Below, piece after piece: positions 1 to 9,440 of a DNA stretch of 64,000 nucleotides. The DNA is taken from assembly GCA_947493005.1 (NCBI GenBank), contig CANLOY010000001.1:248001-312000 (forward strand). Direction: 5' to 3'. Source of the stretch: an uncultured Roseivirga sp. (lineage in GTDB: Bacteria; Bacteroidota; Bacteroidia; Cytophagales; Cyclobacteriaceae). The translations under genes and the position numbers were made by a program. The stretch's first letter is position 1; each line of letters opens with the position of its first letter. The notes beneath the pieces were generated by a model. The model was not told the DNA's origin, ran no database searches, and was given only the letters and a program-made list of their open reading frames with translations.

Positions 1-567
1 GTAGCCAACCTGCCAAGAGTGATCAAGGTAGCGATAGACCCTGCATTTAGTCAGTCAGTACAGGATGCTTTAACTCAAACAATTAACATGTATAATGCTG
101 AAAACCTGAGTCTAACATTTCAGCAAACTTCAGTAACAATTTCAGGAAAAGGAAAAAGACAAACTGTAACTACCGATGCAGATATCTATATTTCTTCTTT
201 CCGAGAAAGGCCTAGAAGAGGGTTTATTACATTGGGTATTGCTGCCGGCTTTCCAACCTCTTCAGGAGACCCTGCTGATGGTTTTGGATTAAACACTTAC
301 TGGATAGACAACTTAGGCCCTTCAGTTCAGGAAATCAAAGGTGTAATGGCTCATGAAATCGGACATACTATTGGTTTCAGACACACGGATTATACCACTA
401 GAGAAAGTTGTGGTCAAAATACCAATGAAGGTAGTGCTGGAGTCGGAGCAATCTTTATTCCTGGTACACCAACAGGTTCAGATGCCACTTCTTTAATGCA
501 AGCTTGTGGACCTTCTGATGACTTCAATGCAAATGATGTAATTGCGTTGAATTACCTCTACAACTAA
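1..567 (+). CDS. HEIGH-type (M57-like) zinc metalloprotease, 5'-truncated
   Basis: This is the C-terminal part of a predicted secreted zinc peptidase. The reading frame is open from base 1, so the true start lies outside the window; an in-frame GTG at 19 is probably internal. Bases 352-384 encode HEIGHTIGFRH, a metzincin-type HExxHxxGxxH motif in which the three His bind zinc and the Glu is catalytic. The family resembles the dual-action HEIGH metallopeptidases (M57) common in Bacteroidota. Two Cys (in RESCGQN and MQACGPS) flank the active-site region and could form a disulfide. The end ANDVIALNYLYN resembles the end of other family members. A terminator follows directly. Substrate unknown. 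Confidence 0.8.
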   Translation, partial: VANLPRVIKVAIDPAFSQSVQDALTQTINMYNAENLSLTFQQTSVTISGKGKRQTVTTDADIYISSFRERPRRGFITLGIAAGFPTSSGDPADGFGLNTYWIDNLGPSVQEIKGVMAHEIGHTIGFRHTDYTTRESCGQNTNEGSAGVGAIFIPGTPTGSDATSLMQACGPSDDFNANDVIALNYLYN

Positions 568-596
568 GAACAGAATAGTTTACCAATCAACATTGA

Positions 597-626
597 AAGC
601 CCCTACCAGATTTGGAGGGGTTTTTT
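597..626 (+). terminator. Rho-independent terminator after the metalloprotease
   Basis: CCCCTACC at 600-607 pairs with GGAGGGG at 614-620 with one bulged base, and six T follow at 621-626. The T run touches the stop codon of the convergent CDF gene, so the site ends plus-strand transcription right at the boundary. Confidence 0.75.
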
Positions 627-1512
627 AACATCCTTCACACTCTTCTCCCTCCTCTTCAAACTCAAGGGTTGAATGCTCGATATTCAATTCAGCTAAAAGA
701 AGCTTAGCACGCGATTTAATATCAGTCAGTTCTCTTAAAGAATACACCTTATCCAACACAACGTGAGCAGAGAGCACATGATATTGCCCGTCCATAGACC
801 ATACATGGCAGTCATGAACATCAATAATTTCAGGTAGAGATTTTAACCCTTCATGTATGGCTGGAATATCCACATCACTCGGAGTAGTTTGTAGAATAAT
901 AGAGAAGCTTTTCTTAAGATTGGAAACTACATTGTAGATAATAAACACTCCTATCATTACTGACAACAAGGGGTCAATGAAGTACCAATCGAAATACATT
1001 ATTAAAAGACTACCTAACAGCACTGCCACCCAACCCAATACATCTTCCATAAGGTGAAGCCTGATGACCTTTTCGTTAAGTGACTTACCTTTTTCAAGGC
1101 GCAGGACAGCCGCACCATTAACAATCACTCCAAAAATGGCGATGATTAACATCCCCTGTTCATCAACTTCACCTGGGTTAGTGATTTGGGGAGCAGCCTC
1201 ACTGATAATAATCACCGAGCCTATCAGCAATATGGCAGCATTGATAATTGCGCCTAACAAGGAGTACCTCTTATATCCGTAGGTAAATTTTTGGTTACTG
1301 TCCCTGGTATCTGAAAGGTGCTGGAAATACCAGGACATCCCTATACTCAAGCTATCGCCCAAGTCGTGAAGTGCATCTGACATGATAGCAAGGCTCCCGG
1401 TTATTAACCCACCAATAAACTCAACAATTGTAAAGGACAGATTGAGAAAAAAAGCTGTCTTCAGATTCTTGGATCCATGGCTGTGTTCAGCATGGTGATG
1501 ATGATGTCCCAT
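625..1512 (-). CDS. Cation diffusion facilitator (CDF) metal exporter
   Basis: A 295-residue inner-membrane antiporter of the CzcD/ZitB class, expected to export Zn2+ or related divalent ions in exchange for protons. The N-terminus is His-rich (five consecutive His, then HSHG). The transmembrane metal site is visible as SDALHDLGDS at residues 45-54 and the second half as HLMEDVLG. About six hydrophobic segments are followed by a cytoplasmic ferredoxin-like domain with DVHDCHVWSMDG, typical of the CDF dimerisation domain. An acidic, Cys-containing tail (EEEGEECEGC) could be an extra metal site. The ion specificity cannot be read from sequence. It is convergent with the metalloprotease. Confidence 0.9.
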   Translation of the reverse strand: MGHHHHHAEHSHGSKNLKTAFFLNLSFTIVEFIGGLITGSLAIMSDALHDLGDSLSIGMSWYFQHLSDTRDSNQKFTYGYKRYSLLGAIINAAILLIGSVIIISEAAPQITNPGEVDEQGMLIIAIFGVIVNGAAVLRLEKGKSLNEKVIRLHLMEDVLGWVAVLLGSLLIMYFDWYFIDPLLSVMIGVFIIYNVVSNLKKSFSIILQTTPSDVDIPAIHEGLKSLPEIIDVHDCHVWSMDGQYHVLSAHVVLDKVYSLRELTDIKSRAKLLLAELNIEHSTLEFEEEGEECEGC

Positions 1513-1556
1513 AATCCAAGATAATAAATTAAGTCACGCAACAAGGCTACATCTGA

Positions 1557-2822
1557 TCACCTCTTTTTCCCTATAACATATTTCAACGTCAACGAGAAAC
1601 GGTCATAATTGACTTGGTTTGTAAAGAAATTTTCTCTTAATGATCTATCATAAGTCACAGCAATCTCAAACGAATGCTTTGAAATATAGAATTGTTTTCC
1701 TAAACCCAGCCTCAAATGCCCGAGGTAATAATTACTTTGCAGAGAGGTTCTGTTTGCATTGATGATATCCGTTGTAACAACACCAACCAAATCGGTCGTC
1801 TTAGTTGTAGTCTTAAAATTTTCAGACAAAGAAAAGCTTGAAACAAGCCCAATCGAAAAATACATACTTTCTTGTGAGGGTTTGAAACGATATTTAAGGG
1901 CTATAGGAATAACAACACCTTTTTGATGGTACTCCGATTGTAAGGCTACATGGGTGCCATTACCCGTTTGAGTAGAATCCATTTCCATAAACCCTGTTGA
2001 ATTAAAGGAGGTCATTTTAATACCAAACTCCAAACTCATCTGATCCGTCAAACTTCTCTCAATACCGAACCCAAATGAAGGGATGATCTTATTATCGAAA
2101 GATCCACTCCTCAAATAGTCAAAGGATTGTAATAGTTTGTAAGACCACCTGGTCCTTGCTATTGAACTATAATAAGTGGTTGAGTCAAAATAGTTTGAAG
2201 TCAATGTATCGTTGACGACTAAGTATTGATAGGGCTTCAATTTGGACAACTCTATTTTCAGGGCATTTTCCCTGATTATGAACCTCTTTCCCAACCCCTT
2301 TCTTTCATCCAGTTCTGAACCAGATACTGATTTAGTATCCTGAAGTTCATCAGGCAATTTTCCAATGTATGGTCTACCAAAGTCATTTTTGCTTATAATT
2401 TCTTCCTTTCCTCGGCTGTTGGCTACGGCTTTCTTTCTCTCTAGCTTCCTTTCCCGGTTTACCTCAGTGTCCGTAGCATTGGAATTATCAGTACCAGAAT
2501 GCTCATTATCCAGAATAATATCAAAACTTTCGGAGAAACCACTATCAACCTTTAGCTCAAGCGGTGCTGTGCCACTCTCGTATCTGGTAGAATCGCTGAC
2601 CTTTAAGGCAACAGGCTGTATTTCATTATCCGTACCCGGAACTGCCAAAAGATAAATGGCCAGAAACAAAATAATGCCCAAAAGGAATAGACGTGCTACC
2701 CACTTCAACCTTTTAACCCGCTTAACTTTTCTAAAGTGTTGCCAATTAGATGCTGAAGGAGAAACCGATGAGAGTTCCTTCTTGATCTTTTCGCTCAGTA
2801 TTTTGTCAAAATCAGCTTTCAT
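1557..2822 (-). CDS. Anti-sigma-like membrane protein with C-terminal outer-membrane beta-barrel domain
   Basis: A 421-residue protein whose start overlaps the stop of the upstream ECF sigma gene (ATGA), so the two are translationally coupled. The first ~40 residues are charged and predicted cytoplasmic. One hydrophobic segment follows at about 44-62 (LFLLGIILFLAIYLLAV), then a Ser/Asp/Glu-rich low-complexity linker to about residue 200. The last ~200 residues alternate hydrophobic and polar positions with aromatic ends, like Bacteroidota OMP beta-barrel domains. By position it is probably the anti-sigma factor, but I see no classical zinc-binding anti-sigma motif. An inner-membrane helix and a barrel in one chain is topologically odd. 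Confidence 0.6.
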   Translation of the reverse strand: MKADFDKILSEKIKKELSSVSPSASNWQHFRKVKRVKRLKWVARLFLLGIILFLAIYLLAVPGTDNEIQPVALKVSDSTRYESGTAPLELKVDSGFSESFDIILDNEHSGTDNSNATDTEVNRERKLERKKAVANSRGKEEIISKNDFGRPYIGKLPDELQDTKSVSGSELDERKGLGKRFIIRENALKIELSKLKPYQYLVVNDTLTSNYFDSTTYYSSIARTRWSYKLLQSFDYLRSGSFDNKIIPSFGFGIERSLTDQMSLEFGIKMTSFNSTGFMEMDSTQTGNGTHVALQSEYHQKGVVIPIALKYRFKPSQESMYFSIGLVSSFSLSENFKTTTKTTDLVGVVTTDIINANRTSLQSNYYLGHLRLGLGKQFYISKHSFEIAVTYDRSLRENFFTNQVNYDRFSLTLKYVIGKKR

Positions 2823-3379
2823 TGACAGAACTTCTCCGAATAAATGGCCCTTAAATTCCTTTTTGCCCGGGTTAATAACATTCGGGAATGTGAAGAACGT
2901 ATCTTACATAACTCCCCGACTTCATTATGATTATAACCTTCCATCTCATATAGTATGTAAACCATTCTCTGGTCATCTGGAAGTTCTTTGAGCATTTCAA
3001 AAACATCTTCGGCTTGCAACCTTGATATAGCTTCAACCTGACCATCAGAAATCACTTCGTGCTTGCTCTCAAGCGAATCGGTAATCCTTTTTTTATTTGA
3101 TTTTCTGAAATGGTCAACAGCCGTATTGATGGCAATACGCCCAATCCATGCTTTCAATGTTCCACCCTTTTCATTCTTATACTTTCTTTTGCTGTTAAAG
3201 ATTTTTATAAAGCAATCATTGGTCAATTCTTCAGCATCACCTCTATCAAGCACATATTTAAAGACTATGGAAAATACAAAGCCATAGAAGTGATTATAGA
3301 ATACTTCTTCTGACTTTGTTTTTCCTTCTATTAAATTAGAGAACAGCTCTAATTCACAATCTTCCAATACTTCACTCAC
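2819..3379 (-). CDS. ECF-type RNA polymerase sigma-70 factor
   Basis: A 186-residue sigma factor with region 2 at about residues 25-95 (GDAEELTNDCFIKIF and WIGRIAINTAVDHFRK) and region 4 at about 125-180 (LPDDQRMVYILYEMEGYNHNEVG). Regions 1 and 3 are lacking, as expected for ECF sigmas. It would direct core polymerase to a small regulon, probably in response to an envelope signal sensed by the downstream membrane protein. The start is GTG at 3379. The upstream lipoprotein gene ends 19 bases away, so a three-gene lipoprotein/sigma/anti-sigma operon is likely. The inducing signal is unknown. Confidence 0.88.
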   Translation of the reverse strand: MSEVLEDCELELFSNLIEGKTKSEEVFYNHFYGFVFSIVFKYVLDRGDAEELTNDCFIKIFNSKRKYKNEKGGTLKAWIGRIAINTAVDHFRKSNKKRITDSLESKHEVISDGQVEAISRLQAEDVFEMLKELPDDQRMVYILYEMEGYNHNEVGELCKIRSSHSRMLLTRAKRNLRAIYSEKFCQ

Positions 3380-3398
3380 TAAAAGTGATTTCGTTTAG

Positions 3399-3863
3399 TT
3401 ACCTTAAAGAAACATTTGCTTTCTGTGATTTATTGTAACTGTTAACTGTTGTAATGGAATTAACACTACTCAAAGATTCCGGTATCTTCACCTCCACCGT
3501 AGCATTCACCTTTTTACTTGTTCCATTACATTGCGGAGCATAGGTGACAAGGAATAGTTCAATCTCAGGATTAGAATTATTGCCGTCCCAGATTACCTCA
3601 AACTTCTCCAACTCTTGGCAAATTGAGTCTAACTCCAAAACCAAATACCCTTCTCTCTTAGACATTGAGCTAAGGAACATGGCACTACCGGTACTTTCCG
3701 TTGTATCAATCTTGTTCCACCTTTCAGTGCTCTCCGTTACTTCAATGGCACTCGTAGATATATCTTCTATCTCAATCTCTGGTGAAGTGTCAGAATGGTT
3801 TTCACATGAATAGGCCAGGATCATAATCACTACGCCCATAAGGCTCACTGCTAGTTTTTTCAT
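3399..3863 (-). CDS. Small predicted lipoprotein upstream of ECF sigma operon
   Basis: A 154-residue protein with a lipoprotein signal peptide: KK, a hydrophobic core and a lipobox ending at Cys20 (LAYSC). The mature part is acidic and Ser/Thr-rich, with two further Cys. No domain is recognised. It is the first gene of the apparent operon with the ECF sigma factor and the barrel-bearing membrane protein, so it may be a sensor or an envelope target of that system; this rests only on position. It does not resemble a peptidase or a TonB-type component. Confidence 0.6.
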   Translation of the reverse strand: MKKLAVSLMGVVIMILAYSCENHSDTSPEIEIEDISTSAIEVTESTERWNKIDTTESTGSAMFLSSMSKREGYLVLELDSICQELEKFEVIWDGNNSNPEIELFLVTYAPQCNGTSKKVNATVEVKIPESLSSVNSITTVNSYNKSQKANVSLR

Positions 3864-3980
3864 AGTTTTTTAACTTTTCCACCGTAACGGGAAAAAGTAT
3901 TAGAGTGCAACAAGCCAGTGAATCTTTTTTAAAAAACGCATTTTTACGTTCAAAAGGGCGCAAAAACTAAGGAGGAGGGA

Positions 3981-5741
3981 CTACTTGACTGATGGCACCC
4001 TGATGTCTTCTACCATATCATCAATCTCTTTTGGAGGCCGAGGGGTAAAACGACACACTGTTAGAGCAACTACAAAATTGATAACCATTCCAACCGTACC
4101 AAAGCCTTCAGGCGAAATCCCAAACCACCAATCTTCACTCGTAGTTGGTCCTCCGATCCATCCCAGTTTATATCTCATCATATAAAAAACTGTTACCCCC
4201 AGGCCGGCCAGCATACCAGCTATTGCACCTTCTCGGTTCATCCTTTTATAAAAGATTCCTAAGAATATGGCAGGAAAAAAAGAAGCTGCTGCCAATCCAA
4301 AAGCCAGAGCAACAACAGAGGCAACAAAACCTGGTGGGTTGATACCGAAGTACCCTGCAACTATAACGGCCAGTATAGCGGCCCCACGTGCAATCCAGAG
4401 TTCCCCCTTTTCACTTAAATCAGGAGCAATTTGTTTCTTTACTAAATCATGAGAAACTGAGGTAGATATAACAAGTAGTAGTCCTGCAGCTGTAGAAAGG
4501 GCTGCCGCCAAACCTCCTGCTGCAACCAAAGCAATCACCCAGTTTGGTAAATTGGCGATTTCAGGGTTGGCCAACACCATAATGTCGTTATCAATAAACA
4601 ATTCATTTTGATTACTTCGATCAATATCATTATTCAATAGTCTCTGCCCATAAAATCCTTCTTGGTCAATGAAAACAGGTTTTTTTTCAGAAAACAGTTT
4701 TCCTGGACCGTATTGAATTTTCCCATCTTCGTTCTTATCGCTCCATGCCAGCAACCCTGCATCTTCCCATGTTTCAAACCATTGTGGAACTTCACTATAA
4801 GCTTTGTTATTTATGGTTTCCATCAAGTTTGTTCTAGCAAAAGCAGCTACTGCAGGAGCAGTAGTATATAGAATAGCAATAAATGCCAAAGCATAGCCAG
4901 CAGAAAGTCTGGCATCCCGTACTTTAGGCACAGTGAAAAACCGAACAATTACATGAGGAAGTCCTGCGGTACCCACCATTAATGCGGCTGTAATAAAAAA
5001 GACATCTATTTTAGACTTATTGCCATCAGTAAAGGCGGTAAAGCCCAGTTCTGTCATTAGCCCATCTAATTTATCTAAGAGAGCCGTTTCACTCCCTACA
5101 ACATTACTTCCAAAGCCCAATTGAGGAATAGGATTACCAGTTAATTGAATGGATATAAAGATGGCTGGTACCATAAAGGCAAAGATCAATACACAATATT
5201 GAGCCACTTGTGTGTATGTAATTCCCTTCATTCCGCCCAACACTGCATAAAAGAATACAATACCCATTCCGATCAAAACACCGTTTGTAATGTCTGTCTC
5301 GAGAAACCTTGAAAACACAACTCCTACACCCCTCATTTGTCCAGCCACATAAGTAAATGACACAAATAGAGCACTGACAACTGCTACAGTTCTGGCCGTG
5401 TTGGAATAATACCTGTCTCCTATAAAATCAGGGACTGTAAACTTTCCAAACTTTCTAAGGTAGGGTGCCAATAATAGCGCTAACAGCACATAACCACCGG
5501 TCCAGCCCATTAAATAAACAGAGCCATCATAACCGGAAAAGGCAATAAGTCCGGCCATTGAAAGGAATGAAGCAGCCGACATCCAATCAGCAGCGGTAGC
5601 CATACCATTGGCCAATGGTGAAACATGACCTCCAGCTACATAGAATTCTTTCGTAGAGCCAGCTCTCGACCAAATGGCAATACCTATATACAGTGCAAAA
5701 GATATCCCTACTAGAATATAAGTCCAGACTTGTACGCTCAT
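3981..5741 (-). CDS. Sodium:solute symporter, VC_2705 / ActP-like subfamily
   Basis: A 586-residue polytopic inner-membrane SSS-family transporter, probably taking up a small monocarboxylate such as acetate or lactate with Na+. The start [19 protein letters not shown] and the segments [33 protein letters not shown] and [22 protein letters not shown] are typical. Between residues ~310 and 400 there is a large soluble loop that contains DKNEDGKIQ, an EF-hand-like calcium loop, at about residues 334-342. The upstream DUF4212 gene abuts it with no gap, the usual arrangement for this subfamily. The substrate cannot be fixed from sequence. Confidence 0.88.
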   Translation of the reverse strand: MSVQVWTYILVGISFALYIGIAIWSRAGSTKEFYVAGGHVSPLANGMATAADWMSAASFLSMAGLIAFSGYDGSVYLMGWTGGYVLLALLLAPYLRKFGKFTVPDFIGDRYYSNTARTVAVVSALFVSFTYVAGQMRGVGVVFSRFLETDITNGVLIGMGIVFFYAVLGGMKGITYTQVAQYCVLIFAFMVPAIFISIQLTGNPIPQLGFGSNVVGSETALLDKLDGLMTELGFTAFTDGNKSKIDVFFITAALMVGTAGLPHVIVRFFTVPKVRDARLSAGYALAFIAILYTTAPAVAAFARTNLMETINNKAYSEVPQWFETWEDAGLLAWSDKNEDGKIQYGPGKLFSEKKPVFIDQEGFYGQRLLNNDIDRSNQNELFIDNDIMVLANPEIANLPNWVIALVAAGGLAAALSTAAGLLLVISTSVSHDLVKKQIAPDLSEKGELWIARGAAILAVIVAGYFGINPPGFVASVVALAFGLAAASFFPAIFLGIFYKRMNREGAIAGMLAGLGVTVFYMMRYKLGWIGGPTTSEDWWFGISPEGFGTVGMVINFVVALTVCRFTPRPPKEIDDMVEDIRVPSVK

Positions 5742-6002
5742 CTATTCTTCGTCCACATTAAATTTCTTATCTAATCGATTCATCAATCTGACATAGACAA
5801 AAATTAGAATTACAAATACATAGATGGAGCCCTGCTGAGCGAACCAAAAGCCTAACTTGAACCCACCTAAACGAATTGAGTTGAGTTGATCAACCAATAA
5901 AATTCCGAAACCAAAAGAAACCGTAAACCAAACTAGTAGTAGCACTGTAAGATACCTTAGGTTTACACTCCAATAAGCTTTAGAATTAGCAGAAGAAGCC
6001 AT
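5742..6002 (-). CDS. DUF4212 small membrane subunit of the symporter
   Basis: An 86-residue protein with two membrane segments (about residues 15-37 and 52-75). It matches the DUF4212 family, which typically sits directly upstream of VC_2705-type sodium/solute symporters and is thought to be an accessory subunit. KAYWSVNLRYLTVLLLVWF and LGFWFAQQGSIYVFVILIF are characteristic. I chose the ATG at 6002; a TTG at 6011 would add three residues. The last base of this gene abuts the first base of the symporter, so co-translation is likely. Confidence 0.85.
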   Translation of the reverse strand: MASSANSKAYWSVNLRYLTVLLLVWFTVSFGFGILLVDQLNSIRLGGFKLGFWFAQQGSIYVFVILIFVYVRLMNRLDKKFNVDEE

Positions 6003-6164
6003 AGCTGACAATATACGCTTTTAACTCATAGAGTCGGTTGACAATCAAGTCGATATCGCCCTATTTCATTACTCAATCTTACATTCAGCCTCAAATATTA
6101 TTTTTATTACTTTATATTTAAGAGGGCTTAGCAGCCATTTTACAAATCCACAAGTACTGACTAC

Positions 6165-7037
6165 ATGGGAGTTCTGACACCTAATACGATTACTATTTCG
6201 GTTGTCCTTTACAAAAACAGCCCTTTACATATAAAGCAGTTATCTGATAGTTTGTTGTCGACTAGTCTACCCATTGATGTCTTCTTTATCGACCATTCCC
6301 CGACTGATAGTTTAAAACGGAATATCCCGAAAGAAAAGAACTTTCATTATACATGGGGTAAAAAGAACAAAGGGTACGGAAGGGGACACAATTCTATTAT
6401 TGAAAAATTTCTTGATTCTGGAGAATATCATTTGGTCATCAATCCAGATGTGTACTTTAAATCTGGTACTCTGGAAAAAATAGTAAACTTCCTTGACGAC
6501 AGAGAAGATATTGGGCTATTGCTTCCTCGCGTCCTGAACCCTGATGGAACTGAACAACCCTTGTTTAAGTTACTACCAAAACCACAGGATTTATTCATTA
6601 GAAGGTTTATACCTTCAATTTTAAAAACACTGTTTGGAAAAAGTCAGGATTTGTACCAAATGTCTTTTGCCGATGAGAAAGAGAGTTTCGATGCCCCATA
6701 TCTTTCTGGGTGTTTTATGTTTATGAGAAAGAAGTGTTTGAAAGAGGTTGGGTTATTTGACCCTAGATTTTTTCTCTATTGTGAAGATGTAGACCTATCG
6801 AGAAGGATAAGAGCCCACTCAAGAACTACTTACTTTTCCGAGGCTTCCATTCACCATTACTTCAATAAAGGTTCTTACAAAAGCCTTAAACTACTATACT
6901 ATCATGTTTCTTCAGCCATTAAGTATTTTAATAAATATGGCTGGTTAAATGATATTGAAAGAGATCAGATAAATGAAGAAACGCTAAAAGCATTTCCAAA
7001 GCTAAAAAGGGTTACTTCCTTTTATCATGCAAAATGA
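6165..7037 (+). CDS. Family 2 glycosyltransferase (rhamnosyl/WcaA-like)
   Basis: A 290-residue cytoplasmic GT2 enzyme that should transfer an NDP-activated sugar onto a lipid-linked or glycan acceptor. The GT-A start is ITISVVLYKNS, the nucleotide-sugar site is NPDVYF near residue 94, and the acceptor/catalytic region is YLSGCFMFMRKKCL followed by FFLYCEDVDLSRRIR. This order is typical of rhamnosyltransferase-like GT2 proteins. It opens a nine-gene plus-strand operon in which each junction overlaps; its stop overlaps the next start by four bases. The ~160 bases upstream carry the divergent symporter operon and the likely promoter. Sugar specificity is unknown. Confidence 0.85.
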   Translation: MGVLTPNTITISVVLYKNSPLHIKQLSDSLLSTSLPIDVFFIDHSPTDSLKRNIPKEKNFHYTWGKKNKGYGRGHNSIIEKFLDSGEYHLVINPDVYFKSGTLEKIVNFLDDREDIGLLLPRVLNPDGTEQPLFKLLPKPQDLFIRRFIPSILKTLFGKSQDLYQMSFADEKESFDAPYLSGCFMFMRKKCLKEVGLFDPRFFLYCEDVDLSRRIRAHSRTTYFSEASIHHYFNKGSYKSLKLLYYHVSSAIKYFNKYGWLNDIERDQINEETLKAFPKLKRVTSFYHAK

Positions 7038-7981
7038 ATACACACGCAGCACACATCTCTATGCTTGAAAAAGCAATTCTTGAAGTATTGGCTTATACAC
7101 ACATATTCAATCACCCATTGAACAGAAGTGAAATTTTTTTACGCCTTAGTGTTAAGCATGTGGATGCATCGACATTCGATGACTCCATAAACAGGCTAAC
7201 AACTTCAGGAGCTATTCAACACTCCAATGGTTTCTATTTTCTAAAAAACTCAGCCTCTATTATTGACGAAAGAAAAGCAGGAGAATTGAGAGCTAAAAAA
7301 CTAATGAGAACTGCAAAACGCATGTCAGGAATTATTTATTGGTTTCCTTTCGTACGAGGAGTTTTCGTTTCAGGATCCCTATCAAAAGGTGTTATCCCAA
7401 AAGATGCGGATATAGATTACTTTATAATTACTAAAAGAAACAGGCTTTGGATTGCAAGAACACTACTTGTGGTTTTCAAGCGACTATTTCTTTTTGGCTC
7501 CAAAAAATACTTTTGCGTAAATTATTTTGTAGATGAGGGCAATCTGGAAATACCAGATAAAAATGTATTTACAGCTACAGAAGTTAGTACAATAATTCCA
7601 TTGAAAGGAACTCAATATTGTGAGCAATTCATAGCCAAAAATGATTGGTACAAAAATTTTTATCCTAACATCAACCTCCCCAAAATGCCAGTATCAAACC
7701 CTGGGCTTATGAAAAATTTTTCAATGTTAATTTTAGAGCCTCTTTTCTTTAACAGTTTAGCAGAAAAACTGGATAAAGACTTTATGAAGAGGACATACAA
7801 ACGCTGGACAAATATGTACGGCCAAGGATATTCTGATACTGAATTTGAACTTGCTTTCAGATCAAAAAGAGGCACTTCAAAAAATCATGATAAAAATTAT
7901 CAATCAAGAGTCCTCAAAGCCGTTGAGGAAAATGTAACGAGAGCTTTGGAAGGTGTAAAAACAGAAACTATCAATGCCTAA
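7034..7981 (+). CDS. Nucleotidyltransferase-domain protein with N-terminal winged-helix-like region
   Basis: A 315-residue protein. Residues ~10-75 look like a winged helix (LEKAILEVLAYTHIFNHPLN, then a short beta hairpin GAIQHSNGFYFL). Residues 114-128 carry the DNA-polymerase-beta-type nucleotidyltransferase motif GSLSKG...DADID, with acidic metal ligands at 124/126/128. The C-terminal half is helical and unassigned. It overlaps its neighbours by four and eight bases within a glycan/radical SAM operon, so a biosynthetic rather than toxin role is plausible. It might adenylylate or otherwise nucleotidylate an intermediate or partner protein; no substrate is evident. Its DNA is clearly AT-rich. 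Confidence 0.6.
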   Translation: MNTHAAHISMLEKAILEVLAYTHIFNHPLNRSEIFLRLSVKHVDASTFDDSINRLTTSGAIQHSNGFYFLKNSASIIDERKAGELRAKKLMRTAKRMSGIIYWFPFVRGVFVSGSLSKGVIPKDADIDYFIITKRNRLWIARTLLVVFKRLFLFGSKKYFCVNYFVDEGNLEIPDKNVFTATEVSTIIPLKGTQYCEQFIAKNDWYKNFYPNINLPKMPVSNPGLMKNFSMLILEPLFFNSLAEKLDKDFMKRTYKRWTNMYGQGYSDTEFELAFRSKRGTSKNHDKNYQSRVLKAVEENVTRALEGVKTETINA

Positions 7982-9440
7982 GGTACTTGTCACAAATACT
8001 TATTTTTATCCTCTGGATTCCAAGCAATGGCATTTTAAGAAACCATATCCTCCCCTTGGCACCATTCAGGTTTCTGCCTTGCTTAAAGAAAAAGGATTCG
8101 ATGTTCAGTTTTATGACAACTGTTTAAACGAAGACCCTTCAAAAATTGGTTCGGTAATAAACAGCTTTGAACCAGATTACTTCCTGATTTATGATGATGG
8201 CTTCAACTATCTGACCAAAATGTGTCTGACCGTAATGCGAGATGGAGCATATACTATGGCTTCATTAGCAAAAACGGCTGGTGCAAAAGTTATAATTAGC
8301 AGTTCAGATTCCAGTGATAGATTCGATCAATACCTTCAGCATAATATGGATTATGTCATTATGGGAGAAGGCGATGAAACTATTACGTCTCTAATTCAGA
8401 CTCTTGAAGAAGGTAATTCGGTTGAAAACGTTTCTGGAATATCATATCTCGATGAAAACGAAGGGGCAATAAAAACTCCTAAGAGAGCGGTTTTACAAAA
8501 ACTAGACGACCTCCCTCTTGCAGCATGGGACCTTGTAGATATAGAAGCTTATAAAAGAATATGGGTCTCTAACCATGGGTATTTTAGTATTAACATTGCT
8601 ACAACCAGAGGCTGCCCCTATAAATGTAATTGGTGTGCCAAACCCATCTATGGGAACCGATACAACTCCCGTTCTCCTGAGCATGTGATTAAAGAGATAA
8701 AGCTGTTGACCAGCAAATATGGTGTCAACCATTTTTGGATGTGTGATGACATTTTTGGGTTAAAACCAAACTGGGTTCAACATTTCAACAAGTTGGTTAA
8801 AGAACATGGTTTGAGTTTTCAATATATGATTCAGTCGAGAGTGGATTTACTATTGCAAGAAGATACAATAGATGCTCTTGTAGAGTCAGGGCTCGAAACC
8901 ATCTGGCTTGGAGCTGAGTCAGGTTCTCAACATATTCTAGATGCCATGGACAAAGGCATTACTGTGGAACAAATCCATGATGCCGTACCAAAACTTCAAA
9001 GAAAGGGGGTAAATGTGGCCTTGTTTCTTCAATTTGGTTATTTGGGAGAAACCTTAGAAGATATTTATAAGACCATCAATATGGTATTAGAAATTATGCC
9101 TGAAGAAATAGGCATATCCGTTTCTTATCCTCTTCCGGGCACCAAGTTTTATGATAAAGTAAAAGATGACTTACAGGCAAAAGCCAATTGGGTAGATTCT
9201 GATGATTTAGATTTAATGTTTGAGAACACCTACTCTCCAACATTCTACAAAAAGCTTCATCGATATGTACACAATAAGCATAAGCTGAAAAGAGGAGTTA
9301 TGGCAATGAAAAAAGGGTTAACCTCGCCTAAACAAATCAACAAAAAACTAGCTCGTCAAATTCTTACAACTGGATATCACCTTCCGATGTCAATTATCAA
9401 TGGAGCAACATTTAGGAGGCTGGCCAAAAATAGTAGATGA
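7974..9440 (+). CDS. B12-binding-type radical SAM protein
   Basis: A 488-residue enzyme with an N-terminal Rossmann-like cobalamin-binding-type domain (about 1-150; KPYPPLGTIQVSALL, then MGEGDETI) and a radical SAM barrel. The [4Fe-4S] cluster ligands are C214, C218 and C221 in TTRGCPYKCNWC. The downstream ESGSQHILDAMDKGI segment is typical of the BchE/class B-like group. The usual DxHxxG cobalamin signature is not visible, so B12 binding is uncertain. It shares layout and motifs with the protein at 10228-11637; the two flank a methyltransferase. Possible reactions include C-methylation or ring rearrangement of a sugar or lipid; the actual one is unknown. Confidence 0.8.
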   Translation: MPKVLVTNTYFYPLDSKQWHFKKPYPPLGTIQVSALLKEKGFDVQFYDNCLNEDPSKIGSVINSFEPDYFLIYDDGFNYLTKMCLTVMRDGAYTMASLAKTAGAKVIISSSDSSDRFDQYLQHNMDYVIMGEGDETITSLIQTLEEGNSVENVSGISYLDENEGAIKTPKRAVLQKLDDLPLAAWDLVDIEAYKRIWVSNHGYFSINIATTRGCPYKCNWCAKPIYGNRYNSRSPEHVIKEIKLLTSKYGVNHFWMCDDIFGLKPNWVQHFNKLVKEHGLSFQYMIQSRVDLLLQEDTIDALVESGLETIWLGAESGSQHILDAMDKGITVEQIHDAVPKLQRKGVNVALFLQFGYLGETLEDIYKTINMVLEIMPEEIGISVSYPLPGTKFYDKVKDDLQAKANWVDSDDLDLMFENTYSPTFYKKLHRYVHNKHKLKRGVMAMKKGLTSPKQINKKLARQILTTGYHLPMSIINGATFRRLAKNSR

